From JAAZKV01 sp041659525 (GTDB lineage: Archaea > Iainarchaeota > Iainarchaeia > Iainarchaeales > JAAZKV01), in the NCBI GenBank assembly GCA_041659525.1, contig JBAZYC010000002.1:1-51314 (forward strand): a stretch of DNA of 51,314 nt, in the 5' to 3' direction. The notes under the pieces are model-generated. The model worked only from the letters and a program-made list of their open reading frames with translations. It was not told the origin of the DNA and ran no database searches. This document shows positions 8,414 to 16,708 of this stretch, piece by piece. The position numbers and the translations under genes were made by a program. The stretch's first letter is position 1. Every line of letters starts with the position of its first letter.

Positions 8414-8707
8414 ATGTCTGATTGCTTTTTTTGCGGAACATTTGTAGGGGAAGAGAACGGAGATGGGGGCTGTAAGGGTCGAACCATTGGAAACAAAGAT
8501 GTTTGTGAACAATGCATGGGTGAATTAAAGCACTGGTTAAATGGAACTATTCCACGCTCTCCAAGCATGAGAGAACAAAAGCTGGATGAGGAAGCTATTG
8601 ATGAAACAAACGAAAGTAATAGTTCAACTGAAGAAACTAATGATGATTCAGTAGAAGCTCGTGAAGAAGATATCTCAGATCCTTTTAGTGCTTCACCAAA
8701 AGATTAA
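8414..8707 (+). CDS. Small zinc-knuckle protein with acidic tail
   Basis: 97 residues. The N-terminus has CFFCG (Cys 4 and 7), a third Cys in GGCKGR and CEQC further on, the four-cysteine spacing of a treble-clef or ribbon zinc site. The last 45 residues are highly acidic and Ser/Thr-rich (DEEAIDETNESNSSTEETND). The ATG at 8414 has GGTG upstream; the TTG at 8399 is discarded. It is monocistronic. Zinc finger plus acidic tail suggests a protein- or nucleic-acid-binding adapter, but the family is not recognised. Confidence 0.6.
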   Translation: MSDCFFCGTFVGEENGDGGCKGRTIGNKDVCEQCMGELKHWLNGTIPRSPSMREQKLDEEAIDETNESNSSTEETNDDSVEAREEDISDPFSASPKD

Positions 8708-8793
8708 ACTAAACACTATACTTAAGACTCTGACAAATCAACTAATTTAGCACTTTAAATTACAACAAGTGCTTATGAACAAACAATCCTAAA

Positions 8794-9657
8794 TTATAAT
8801 AAATGCTTATGAATTAACTTCGCCTGTTCTACTAACATCTTCGCATGATGCTTTGGAGAAGCATCAATTGGATTTAATTCAAGTGTAAGTGTTTTTAGAT
8901 TTGGACAAGAATCAAGAACCTCTTTTGCTAATAAGAGAACTAACTTTGAATTCTTTTGATTCATCTTCAAAGGTAAGTGCATATCATTGTAACCAACCTT
9001 ATGGTCCCCACTTGGAACATTTAAGTGCATTTGGTAAGTTTCTTTAGCAACAACATTAAGTATTTCTCTAAAGTAATCAGAAATTTCTCCTTTGTATTCT
9101 TTGTGAATTATTTTTGTAGTCCCTGAAACTAAATTGTGAGAAACATCAAACAAAAAACCAGCTTTTGATCTTGACAAAATTTCTTTAAAGAAAATTGGAC
9201 TTGTAACATAATTTGCTACCCCTTGATGGCCACTAGAAAAATATCTCTCATGATAACAAGTTGATTCAAAAATAACTTTTTTATTTAATTTCTCATCAAG
9301 AAATCTAATACTCTTTAAGGTGGTTGCTACTGTTCCTTCTTTTGAAACCATTTTGTCTTCAAGTGAAGAATATCCAGTATGAAATCCTATTGCAGGAGGA
9401 TCTGATTCTCTGCAAGCTTTTAGTACTTCAGGAAATTTAACCATTGCTGGAACAAAGTACTGGCTATCAAGCCCCAATTTATAGTCTCTTAAAGCGTTGT
9501 GTAAATTGTATTTTAATCCTGAATTTTTAATTAATTCAATTTCATTTCCCGCTTTGCAAAGCTCTATCCCTGCAATTATCCCAGAATTTTTTAAAATAGC
9601 AAGAGCCTCTTTATCTTCAGGCAACCCCTTTGTCCAAGAAGCGTATATTTCAACCAT
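8794..9657 (-). CDS. TIM-barrel protein (xylose-isomerase-like / DUF692-like)
   Basis: 287 residues from the ATG at 9657. Strand-end motifs typical of metal-binding TIM barrels are visible in order: NLHNALRD, GFHTGYSS, VIFESTCYH, AGFLFDVSHN, YQMHLNVPSGDH, YNDMHLPL and LTLELNP. The several His, Glu and Asp residues could bind two or three metals as in endonuclease IV, xylose isomerase-like or DUF692/MNIO enzymes. I cannot choose between these. The neighbours (a zinc-knuckle protein and orphan genes) give no hint of substrate. The gene stands alone on its strand. Confidence 0.55.
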   Translation of the reverse strand: MVEIYASWTKGLPEDKEALAILKNSGIIAGIELCKAGNEIELIKNSGLKYNLHNALRDYKLGLDSQYFVPAMVKFPEVLKACRESDPPAIGFHTGYSSLEDKMVSKEGTVATTLKSIRFLDEKLNKKVIFESTCYHERYFSSGHQGVANYVTSPIFFKEILSRSKAGFLFDVSHNLVSGTTKIIHKEYKGEISDYFREILNVVAKETYQMHLNVPSGDHKVGYNDMHLPLKMNQKNSKLVLLLAKEVLDSCPNLKTLTLELNPIDASPKHHAKMLVEQAKLIHKHLL

Positions 9658-9732
9658 AACCAAAAAAAAGAACTAAGCCAATAAAAGCTTTGTGGAGCAA
9701 GACTTATTTTTTCAAATTAAGGCTAAGGGAAG

Positions 9733-9740
9733 TATTTAAA
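9733..9740 (+). promoter_or_regulatory. TATA box, leaderless promoter
   Basis: TATTTAAA is centred 26.5 nt ahead of the ATG at 9763. This spacing equals that of the 7203 box, and no SD is present. Confidence 0.55.
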
Positions 9741-9762
9741 ATCTAAAAAACGGTAATATATA

Positions 9763-10137
9763 ATGCCTAAACAGATAAAGACTAAACCAATGGTTAGTAA
9801 AGAAATTACTCAAAAAGAGTTTCTAGCAAGAATCAAAAAAAGAAGAGCCCCCGCTATTCCAAAAGTTACTCTTAAAAAAATAAAATCTACTGCTAATCAT
9901 TTGAAAGAAATCCTAAAAAACTCTGGTTTGGGTGACAATGAATTAAGAAAAATATTTGGAAAAACAAAATTATCTCAAGAAGAAGTTTTAGAAATAGCAA
10001 AAAAAATTAAACCCTCTTATTATTCATACTTAAGTCCATTTCAATCAACGCTTGGAAGATTTAGTAATATAGAGAGTTTGCTTCAGAGTTGTGTAGGACT
10101 AAGAATGGCACGAGAATTCGCTAAAGGAAAAAAATAA
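9763..10137 (+). CDS. Hypothetical Lys-rich protein
   Basis: 124 residues, very basic, without membrane segments. It begins MPKQIKTKPMVSKE and appears all-helical, with a middle segment (LGDNELRKIFGKTKLSQEEV) that could be a small helical bundle. No family is recognised. It is followed 14 nt later by another basic helical ORF and the pair is probably co-transcribed from the leaderless promoter at 9733. Membership in the set of basic orphan genes seen elsewhere in this window is an inference from composition. Confidence 0.5.
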   Translation: MPKQIKTKPMVSKEITQKEFLARIKKRRAPAIPKVTLKKIKSTANHLKEILKNSGLGDNELRKIFGKTKLSQEEVLEIAKKIKPSYYSYLSPFQSTLGRFSNIESLLQSCVGLRMAREFAKGKK

Positions 10138-10151
10138 TTGGAAGTGATGGA

Positions 10152-10481
10152 ATGTATAAATATGGAAAAAATTCAAAGATGCAAAAAAATACTATCGCCA
10201 GAGCTACTCAAAAACACTTTGAAGAACTAGATAAAAACAAAAAAATGAGTCTTGTTACTAAAGCAATTGCTGAAATGATTCTAAAAGGAACTGCTCCAAC
10301 CGCCATCTCACGAGAAGTATTTACAAAATCACAAGAAAGAATGATACTTGCAAGACAACTAAGAGTACTAAGAGCAAAAACAAGAGACCCACAAACAAAA
10401 GAAGCTTTTAGTGAAGCACTAAAAAGAATTGAATTTAATCAAGCAATGATAAAAGCTAAAAAAACTAAGGCAAAAAAATAA
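10152..10481 (+). CDS. Hypothetical Lys-rich helical protein
   Basis: 109 residues, strongly basic and helical, ending in a Lys-rich tail (KAKKTKAKK). The central part, EMILKGTAPTAISREVF followed by RMILARQLRVLR, looks like a compact helical domain with a short turn and may be nucleic-acid binding. That is composition-based inference only. It lies 14 nt after the previous ORF on the same strand and ends just before the tRNA-Ser locus, which runs in the opposite direction. Confidence 0.5.
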   Translation: MYKYGKNSKMQKNTIARATQKHFEELDKNKKMSLVTKAIAEMILKGTAPTAISREVFTKSQERMILARQLRVLRAKTRDPQTKEAFSEALKRIEFNQAMIKAKKTKAKK

Positions 10482-10503
10482 ATTTTCTAATTTAAAAATA
10501 AAA

Positions 10504-10587
10504 CGCGGAGGACGGGATTTGAACTCGCGCTCCTGTGAAGGAACACGCTTTCCAAGCGTGCGCATTTGACCACTCTGCCACCTCCGC
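10504..10587 (-). tRNA. tRNA-Ser (anticodon GGA)
   Basis: On the minus strand: acceptor GCGGAGG/CCTCCGC, D-arm GCAG...TGC with GG, anticodon stem CACGC/GCGTG around TTGGAAA (anticodon GGA), long variable arm with TCCT/AGGA stem, T-loop TTCAAAT, discriminator G. The long arm plus G73 fit serine. CCA is not encoded. The T-stem has one A-C mismatch (52:62) and a G-T pair. The gene is preceded by a GC-rich hairpin leader rather than directly by a TATA box. Confidence 0.9.
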
Positions 10588-10632
10588 GGAACCGTCACGC
10601 CGGTTCGCGGGCGTTGCTGCTCTAAGCAGCTT
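10588..10632 (-). ncRNA. GC-rich structured leader of tRNA-Ser
   Basis: Immediately upstream of the tRNA, two hairpins can be drawn: GAACCG/CGGTTC (10589-10606, 6-nt loop) and GCTGCT/AGCAGC (10616-10630, 3-nt loop). This is a GC island in very AT-rich DNA, the usual mark of structured RNA in such genomes. A TATA-like AT stretch at about 10656-10668 on this strand would place the transcript start near 10632. It may be a processed tRNA leader or an unidentified small RNA. Confidence 0.4.
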
Positions 10633-10670
10633 GCTTCGCATTTAACCGTAGACCAGTTATTTTATTATTG

Positions 10671-10688
10671 TGTCATCTTTAGATGACA
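10671..10688. repeat. Inverted repeat TGTCATCT-TT-AGATGACA
   Basis: A perfect 8-bp inverted repeat with a 2-nt centre lies between the SpoU methyltransferase gene and the tRNA-Ser leader. The tiny centre suggests a dimeric protein site more than a terminator, but no regulator is known. Confidence 0.35.
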
Positions 10689-10758
10689 GGTAACAGATAA
10701 ACAAATTAGAAAAGCTAAAGTTTTAATAAGAATCAGAAAACCTTTTTCTAAAATTCAA

Positions 10759-11244
10759 TCAAATAAGCTTTTTTTGTCTTAGTGCTTCGTAAGCAAATAC
10801 TGGGGCTATTGCTGTAATGGTATAGAATTTTGTCCCGTTTTGCATTGGAACTTTAATCATCTTATCAAGAAGAGCCATTTTTTCTTTAGATAATCCGCTT
10901 GTTTCTGTTCCAAAAACAATTACTTGTTTGCCGTTACTAAAATCAAAGTTAAACAAATTTGTTCCAACATTAGGAGAGGTTCCAACAATTTCATACCCTT
11001 GTTTCTTTAAAGCTTTAATTCTCTTTTCAAAATCTTGGTGAATAGAAACATGTTCGAGTGTTTGGTTATCTCTAAAATTGTGTATCCAAGAATCAATTAT
11101 ATTAATTACTTTTTGATGAGTTGGTTGAATAGAGTTCCCAGTTAGTTCTATCTCAGTGTCAGTTGCAAGTCCTAAGTGAACCATTTGAGCCAAGTCACGA
11201 GGGTCTCTTAGGCAATCAAATAACAAAACAACTTTTTTTTGCAT
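10759..11244 (-). CDS. SpoU/TrmH-family (SPOUT) RNA methyltransferase
   Basis: 161 residues, a minimal SPOUT domain with the trefoil-knot motifs near the C-terminus: VIVFGTETSGLS (motif 2) and KVPMQNGTKFYTIT followed by APVFAYEAL (motif 3). The family 2'-O-methylates tRNA or rRNA with SAM. The usual N-terminal RNA-binding extension is missing, as in TrmL/TrmH-short enzymes. The ATG at 11244 begins MQKKVVLLFDCLRDPRD and has GTGG upstream; the longer in-frame extension is rejected. It lies 170 nt upstream of tRNA-Ser on the same strand. The RNA target is unknown. Confidence 0.75.
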   Translation of the reverse strand: MQKKVVLLFDCLRDPRDLAQMVHLGLATDTEIELTGNSIQPTHQKVINIIDSWIHNFRDNQTLEHVSIHQDFEKRIKALKKQGYEIVGTSPNVGTNLFNFDFSNGKQVIVFGTETSGLSKEKMALLDKMIKVPMQNGTKFYTITAIAPVFAYEALRQKKLI

Positions 11245-11325
11245 CAAAACCACTATTAAGAAGATTCTAACCAAAAACCTTTAAAGGGAAATCTATTCTA
11301 TTGAATGCATTAGAGCCGTGAAAAT

Positions 11326-13119
11326 ATGATTGCATTCAACTTTTTTTTTAGTTTAGTAGAAATAATTGTTGCTGCGACGCTAATGAGTGCAATTTTAAGA
11401 AAGCTTAACCAACCCAATTTATTCGCATATATTATTGCAGGAGTTATTCTTGGCCCACTTGTACTAGGAAGTATTGATTTTAGTGCAATTAATTTTCCAT
11501 TTGAATTAGGTATAAAAGAGATTACTCCTGAAATTAAAATGCTTTCTGAACTTGGTGCTGCTTTTTTATTATTCTCAATTGGAATTGAAACCTCTCTGAC
11601 AAGACTTCTTCATACTGGAAAACCCCTAATAATTGGAACAATAATCCAAACTACAGGAGTAATTGGGATAACAATATTATTAACTAATTTAACAGGATTA
11701 TTAAATTTTGAATCAGCTTTATTTGTCGGAGCAATTCTAGCTTTCTCTTCAACAATGGTTGTAATAAAACTTTTAGCGGATTCAAAGCAAACAAACACCC
11801 TTTCAGGAAGAACAATAATTTCAGTTCTTTTAATTCAAGATTTTTTAATAATATTTTTAGTCCCTTTACTACAAAATTTTTCCCAAATAGAAAATCCAGC
11901 AGTGTTTGTCCCAATCCTTGGAAAAAGTATAACCCTAGTTGTATTAGCTTTCTTTGCTAACAAATTTATTTTTCCAAAATTATTTGGAATTGCTTCTAAG
12001 GAAAATGAATTATTTTTTCTTTCAAGTATTTCAACAGCATTATTGTTTATCTCTGTGAGTTATATTTTGGATATTCCAATAAGTGTAGGGGCATTCATTG
12101 GAGGCCTTTCACTTAGTAATCTGCCTTATAACACTGCAATATATTCAAAAATTAGAGCACTTAGAGATTTCTTTTTGACTATATTTTTTGTTTCCCTTGG
12201 GGCAGAATTGAGTTTTGCATTTAGTGGAATAAACCCAGTATTAATAGTTTTGTTAATCTTAATTGCTTTTTTTATAAAACCACTTGTTTATTTTGGAATA
12301 GGACTTTTGTCAGGTTATGGAAGCAGATTTGGTCTTGAACTAGGATTAACTCTTGTTCAATGCTCTGAATTTGGATTCATAATCGCAGCTATGGGGCTTA
12401 ATTCAAAAATAATTTCCCCAGAATTATTTTCATTTATAATTACTTTAATCGCATTCTCAATGATAATTACCCCTCATTTTATGAGTTTTTCTCCAAGAAT
12501 TTCAAATAAATTATCTTTGCAACTAAATAATTTATTCAAATTAAACAAAATTAAACTATTTAACAATAAAATGGATGAACTTAGAAATTTTCCTCAAAAG
12601 AAAAAATTGATTAACCATATTATTGTAGCAGGAGGCGGACTTATTGGGAGAAAGATTTCAAGAAAATTAAAAATTTCAAATGAAGTAATATTAGTTGATT
12701 CTGATCCTGAAGTTGTTCTCCAAGGAAAAGCTAATAAGCTCCCATTTATTTATGGAACATCAGAGAATGATGAACTTTTAGACGAACTTGATCTTGAAGA
12801 ATCCAAACTCTTTGTAGTAACAATTCAAAATCATAAAGAAGCAATGGCTTTTATTAAAGCAGTAAAAAAAGCTTCTCCAAAAACACCCATATTTGCAGCA
12901 GCAACACATTTTTATGACGCTTCTGATTTTTATGAAAACGGAGTAGATTATGTCTCAATGACAAATCTTTTGGGAATAGAGGATCTTTATAGGAAAATAA
13001 ATGCTTTCAAAGGAAAAGAAACTGTTTTTATAAGTGCTAAAGCAAAAGAAACTCACATTGATTATATCAAAAACGAAGCTAAAGAAGAATCAAATTACAA
13101 AAAGAGACTTATTAACTAA
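11326..13119 (+). CDS. Kef-type K+/H+ or Na+/H+ antiporter (CPA2) with RCK domain
   Basis: 597 residues. Residues 1-390 hold about twelve membrane helices with CPA2 signatures: FAYIIAGVILGP early, LGAAFLLFSIGIE, and FSSTMVVIKLLAD in the core. After a basic linker, an RCK/TrkA-N Rossmann domain begins near 430 with HIIVAGGGLIGRKI and ends in a region that reads VDYVSMTNLLG. Such proteins exchange K+ or Na+ for H+ under nucleotide control. GTGA lies 4 nt before the ATG. A second CPA2 protein without an RCK domain is at 31293. Confidence 0.88.
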   Translation: MIAFNFFFSLVEIIVAATLMSAILRKLNQPNLFAYIIAGVILGPLVLGSIDFSAINFPFELGIKEITPEIKMLSELGAAFLLFSIGIETSLTRLLHTGKPLIIGTIIQTTGVIGITILLTNLTGLLNFESALFVGAILAFSSTMVVIKLLADSKQTNTLSGRTIISVLLIQDFLIIFLVPLLQNFSQIENPAVFVPILGKSITLVVLAFFANKFIFPKLFGIASKENELFFLSSISTALLFISVSYILDIPISVGAFIGGLSLSNLPYNTAIYSKIRALRDFFLTIFFVSLGAELSFAFSGINPVLIVLLILIAFFIKPLVYFGIGLLSGYGSRFGLELGLTLVQCSEFGFIIAAMGLNSKIISPELFSFIITLIAFSMIITPHFMSFSPRISNKLSLQLNNLFKLNKIKLFNNKMDELRNFPQKKKLINHIIVAGGGLIGRKISRKLKISNEVILVDSDPEVVLQGKANKLPFIYGTSENDELLDELDLEESKLFVVTIQNHKEAMAFIKAVKKASPKTPIFAAATHFYDASDFYENGVDYVSMTNLLGIEDLYRKINAFKGKETVFISAKAKETHIDYIKNEAKEESNYKKRLIN

Positions 13120-13174
13120 CGGGTTTCTTAACCAATTTATCAAAAAATAAATATTCTAAACTTAAGGCAAAAGC

Positions 13175-13182
13175 TTTATTAA
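13175..13182 (+). promoter_or_regulatory. TATA box, leaderless promoter
   Basis: TTTATTAA is centred 25.5 nt before the ATG at 13204, with no SD. Confidence 0.5.
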
Positions 13183-13203
13183 CCTAAAAAGAGTAATCTA
13201 ATT

Positions 13204-13416
13204 ATGCCTAATAAAAAAGTTGTTCCCCCCGCTATTGCAGCAAAAGCTAAAGAGCGTTCTCAACACTATGCGGTTATTAAACAAAATATAGAGAAAAATG
13301 CTCTAAGAAGAGGAACTCAAGCAATGATTTTAAGAGAAATTGCTAATTCAAATCTAAGTGACGTTGAAAAAGCAAAACTACTTGCCCGATTTAAAAGAAT
13401 AAGAGCACAGCAATAA
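13204..13416 (+). CDS. Hypothetical basic helical protein (70 aa)
   Basis: 70 residues, Lys/Arg/Ala-rich, beginning MPNKKVVPPAIAAKAKERS. Two amphipathic helices are likely (about 10-45 and 50-70). No family is recognised. It resembles the other MP-start basic orphans by composition and by its own leaderless TATA box at 13175. There is no membrane segment. The following gene encodes the 13-residue repeat protein, about 100 nt away, probably with its own promoter. Confidence 0.5.
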   Translation: MPNKKVVPPAIAAKAKERSQHYAVIKQNIEKNALRRGTQAMILREIANSNLSDVEKAKLLARFKRIRAQQ

Positions 13417-13519
13417 TTTAAAATTTATTAAAAATAATTTAGTCAATTCAAAACTTATTTTTATTTTAATTTCTTTAAAAATAATAAAAAAATTGAATTA
13501 ATTGTTAAGCGTGTTTTGA

Positions 13520-14209
13520 ATGGTTGCAAAGATTAAATTGAAAGGCAGTGCAATTCAAAGAGGATTTATTCCAAGAAACCCTTCTACAAAATTTGATAAC
13601 TTGGCTAATGGTTCTATTCGATTAAATTTGGTTAAAAAATTAGCTCAAGAAGCCCCTTTAAGAAAATTATTAGTTTCAAAAAGAGGGAGGGTTATTAGTA
13701 ATAAGCTTTTGGAGAGTTTAGCTCTTACTGAAAATGGAATTAAAGCGCTAAACGCTTTATGTAAAACTAAACTCGGGATCCAAACCTTAAATTATTTAGG
13801 GAACAGCGAATCTAATCTTAGAACTCTGCTTTATTTGAGTGGGAGCGAAACAGGAATTAGAACCATGGAGTTTCTTGGCAGAAACGAATCGGGTTTGAAA
13901 ACACTTAGTTATTTAGGCAAAAGCGCTTCGGGTCGTACTACTCTTAGTTATTTAGCTAATGATATAAATGGCCACAAAATCTTACTTGCATTAGGGGGAA
14001 ATGAGAGTGGTCAAAGAGTACTAATGCATTTTAGCAAAAACAGAATTAATTACTCTATTCTAATGAAGTTAAGCAAAAATGAAGTTAAAATCAAAGCCCT
14101 TGCTTTCTTGAGTAAAAACCTTGAAAAATCCAAATCAGTAATAGAAGCACTTTCAAATGGAAACGCAGAAGAAAAAATAGAAGAACTAATTAAACCATTA
14201 ATTAGGTAA
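13520..14209 (+). CDS. Tandem 13-residue-repeat protein
   Basis: 229 residues. From about residue 60 to 202 the protein is a run of eleven imperfect 13-residue repeats, each close to G-I-x-T-L-x-Y-L-G-x-x-E-S (for example GIRTMEFLGRNES, GLKTLSYLGKSAS, GQRVLMHFSKNRI). Leu or Met at position 5 and Leu at 8 are nearly fixed, with Gly at 1 and often 9. A degenerate twelfth copy may precede them. The N-terminus is basic, without a signal peptide. A small helical solenoid is the likely fold. The repeat is not one I can name, and its binding partner is unknown. Confidence 0.65.
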   Translation: MVAKIKLKGSAIQRGFIPRNPSTKFDNLANGSIRLNLVKKLAQEAPLRKLLVSKRGRVISNKLLESLALTENGIKALNALCKTKLGIQTLNYLGNSESNLRTLLYLSGSETGIRTMEFLGRNESGLKTLSYLGKSASGRTTLSYLANDINGHKILLALGGNESGQRVLMHFSKNRINYSILMKLSKNEVKIKALAFLSKNLEKSKSVIEALSNGNAEEKIEELIKPLIR

Positions 14210-14308
14210 AAAAAAAGAAATAAATTTATTAAAAAAATATTTTCCTTCACCCACCCCTATTTTAATATTTTCTTTTACTTAATTTTACTATAGTTGGGGG
14301 CGGTTTTT

Positions 14309-14995
14309 TTGGTTTTTAGTCAAAGTGAATTTAATTCTTTTATTGAAGCAAATGGAGTTTATGGTTTTTTTAAGGAAGCTATTACTCTTAAATCTGGAAG
14401 AAAATCTCATTTTTATGCGAACTGGAGAAGCGTTGTTGAAGATGCTTACTTAACAGGAAAATTAGCTGATTTTGTAATCGAGTTTACTAAAGCCAACGGA
14501 CTTACTGTAGACACTTTTTATGGAGTTCCTGAAGGCGCAACTAAATTAGGAGTAATAACTCAATTCAAGTATGCTTCTGCTTCTGGAAATTTTTCAAAAG
14601 GAAGTCATGTACTTGCAATGGGAAGAGCACAACCAAAAGACCACGGTGCACCAAAAGACAAATTCTTTGTAGGAATACCAAAAGGAAATGTAATCGTACT
14701 CGAAGATGTTACTACTACTGGAGGATCTCTAATTACTACGCTTGATGGATTAAAAGAAGCTGGAATAAATGTAGTAGGAGTTTTTAGTTTAACTAACCGA
14801 ATGGAAAAGAGAGATGATGGTAAAAGTGTTAAAGAAGCAATTGAAAGTAAAGGGGTAAAATTCTTTAGTATGAGTTCTGCTCTTGAAATGCTTCCAATAA
14901 TGTACAAGAAACTTGCTCCGGGAAAAGAAATTGGAAGTTCTATTGAAGAAGAATTCAAACAATTTGGGACCGCACAAATCAAATTAGAAGAGTAA
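14309..14995 (+). CDS. pyrE: Orotate phosphoribosyltransferase
   Basis: 228 residues. The PRPP motif VIVLEDVTTTGGSLI is visible, with the OPRTase features LKSGRKSHFYANWR near the N-terminus and YGVPEGATKLG. It makes OMP from orotate and PRPP. I start at the TTG at 14309 because GGGGGCGG lies 5 nt upstream; the TTG at 14294 would include the SD itself. It opens the pyr operon (pyrE, pyrDK fusion, pyrC, pyrF). The protein is a little longer than the usual 200-215 residues, with an extra C-terminal helix (IGSSIEEEFKQFG). Confidence 0.92.
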   Translation: MVFSQSEFNSFIEANGVYGFFKEAITLKSGRKSHFYANWRSVVEDAYLTGKLADFVIEFTKANGLTVDTFYGVPEGATKLGVITQFKYASASGNFSKGSHVLAMGRAQPKDHGAPKDKFFVGIPKGNVIVLEDVTTTGGSLITTLDGLKEAGINVVGVFSLTNRMEKRDDGKSVKEAIESKGVKFFSMSSALEMLPIMYKKLAPGKEIGSSIEEEFKQFGTAQIKLEE

Positions 14996-15055
14996 ATTTG
15001 AAAATGAAAATAAAATTAATTGAAATTAAATGTAATTAAAATTAAATGTGATTAA

Positions 15056-16708
15056 ATGAAGTACAATTTTTTAGGAAAAGAGATTTCGGGGAGATTTACT
15101 ATCCCTAGTGGAATAGTAATGACTAACCCGAAAATTATTTTAAAAATTGCAACTGAAGTACCAGAGATTGGAGTAATTACTACTAAGAGTATTGGCCCAA
15201 TTGAAAAAGCGGGTAACCGAGAGCCAATTATTACTAAGTATGCTCCTGGTTGTTTTATGAACGCAGTTGGATTAACTAATCCAGGTGCAAAAGAATTTGC
15301 AAAACAATTAGCCGAAATAAAACCTCTTCTTCCTAAAGACAAGTTTTTACTAATCTCTATTTTTGGAGCAAATCCGAGTGACTTTGTAGAAGTAGCAAAA
15401 ATACTTGCCCCTCTTGCTGATGGACTTGAACTAAATCTCTCTTGCCCTCACGCAAAAGGATACGGAATGGCTATTGGTCAAGACCCTGAAATGGTAAAAG
15501 AAATTGTTGCAGCAGTAAAAAATGTGGTTAGTATTCCTGTTATTCCAAAACTTACTCCTAACACTGATAAGATTGGAGAGATTGCAAAAAAAGCTCTTGA
15601 AGCTGGAGCAGATGGAATTAGCGCAATTAACACTGTTGGACCAGGTTATTTTACTTATGAAGGAATTCCAGTTCTTAGTAACAAGAAAGGGGGGATGTCA
15701 GGAAAAGGAGTACTCCCAATTGGAATTAAGTGTATTAAAGAAATTTCTGATGCAATTGAAAACAAAGTTCCAATAATTGGTTGCGGAGGAATTAGTTCTG
15801 CTCAAGATGTTATTGAATATGAAAAAGCAGGAGCTAGTATTCTTGGAGTAGGTTCTGCTCTAACTGGAATGAGTTCAACTGAACTAAAGAAATATTTTTC
15901 TGATTTAGAAAAAGACAGGCAAAATAATACAAAAATTGCTGGAAGTAATTTAAAAGAAGTGGATATGAGTTTTAAGAAATACAAATTAATTGAAACAGAA
16001 AGAATTGCTGATGATTTAGCAGTACTAACTTTTGATAAGAAAATTGAAATAAAATCTGGGCAATTTATTTTTGCTTGGGTTCCTGAATGTGGGGAAAAAC
16101 CTTTTTCTGCACTTGATAATAATCCTCTAAAATTATTAATTCAAAAAAGAGGCTGTCTCTCTGAAAAACTCTATAACTTGAAAGAAGGCGAAGTTGTTTA
16201 CATTAGAGGGGCTTATGGAAACGAAGTTAAAGTTGGAAAAGAAAAGAAAGTAATTATAGTAGGCGGCGGATGCGGAATTGCTGCTCTTTACCAACTCGCA
16301 AAAGAAATTAATTCTAAAAACACTGAAGTATTCTTTGGAGCACGTGACAAAAAACACTTATTCTACATAAAAGAACTGATGGAGTGTGCTACTCTTTGGG
16401 TTACCACTAATGACGGGAGCTTTGGAGAAAAAGGATTTATTACAGAGCGATTACAAAAAAGACTTGAACAAATAGCTACTGAAAATAAAGATGCTTTCAA
16501 AGATATTGTATTTTACAATTGCGGACCAGAACCAATGATTAATGCAGTTCTCCCTATTGAAGAAAAATTTGCTAGCAAAGAAAACATTTTTTGTGCAATT
16601 GATTATGTAACTAAATGCGGAGTAGGTATTTGCGGAGCTTGTTCTTCAAAATCTGGTAAAAGAATTTGCGTTGATGGACCTTTTCTTAATCGGGTGGTGG
16701 AAGAATGA
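15056..16708 (+). CDS. pyrD: Fused dihydroorotate dehydrogenase: PyrD (class 1B) + PyrK electron-transfer domain
   Basis: 550 residues with two domains in one frame. Residues 1-300 are PyrD: FMN-binding barrel, LNLSCPHAKGYG with the class 1B catalytic Cys at 130, NTVGPGYF, and GCGGISSAQDV. After a linker (about 300-312), residues 313-550 are PyrK: FAD domain, NAD-binding VIIVGGGCGIAALY, and a [2Fe-2S] site C521-x4-C526-x2-C529-x8-C538. Class 1B enzymes normally are two separate proteins that pass electrons from dihydroorotate to NAD+. A fusion fixes 1:1 stoichiometry. The reading frame is open throughout. It overlaps pyrC by 4 nt (ATGA). Confidence 0.95.
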   Translation: MKYNFLGKEISGRFTIPSGIVMTNPKIILKIATEVPEIGVITTKSIGPIEKAGNREPIITKYAPGCFMNAVGLTNPGAKEFAKQLAEIKPLLPKDKFLLISIFGANPSDFVEVAKILAPLADGLELNLSCPHAKGYGMAIGQDPEMVKEIVAAVKNVVSIPVIPKLTPNTDKIGEIAKKALEAGADGISAINTVGPGYFTYEGIPVLSNKKGGMSGKGVLPIGIKCIKEISDAIENKVPIIGCGGISSAQDVIEYEKAGASILGVGSALTGMSSTELKKYFSDLEKDRQNNTKIAGSNLKEVDMSFKKYKLIETERIADDLAVLTFDKKIEIKSGQFIFAWVPECGEKPFSALDNNPLKLLIQKRGCLSEKLYNLKEGEVVYIRGAYGNEVKVGKEKKVIIVGGGCGIAALYQLAKEINSKNTEVFFGARDKKHLFYIKELMECATLWVTTNDGSFGEKGFITERLQKRLEQIATENKDAFKDIVFYNCGPEPMINAVLPIEEKFASKENIFCAIDYVTKCGVGICGACSSKSGKRICVDGPFLNRVVEE

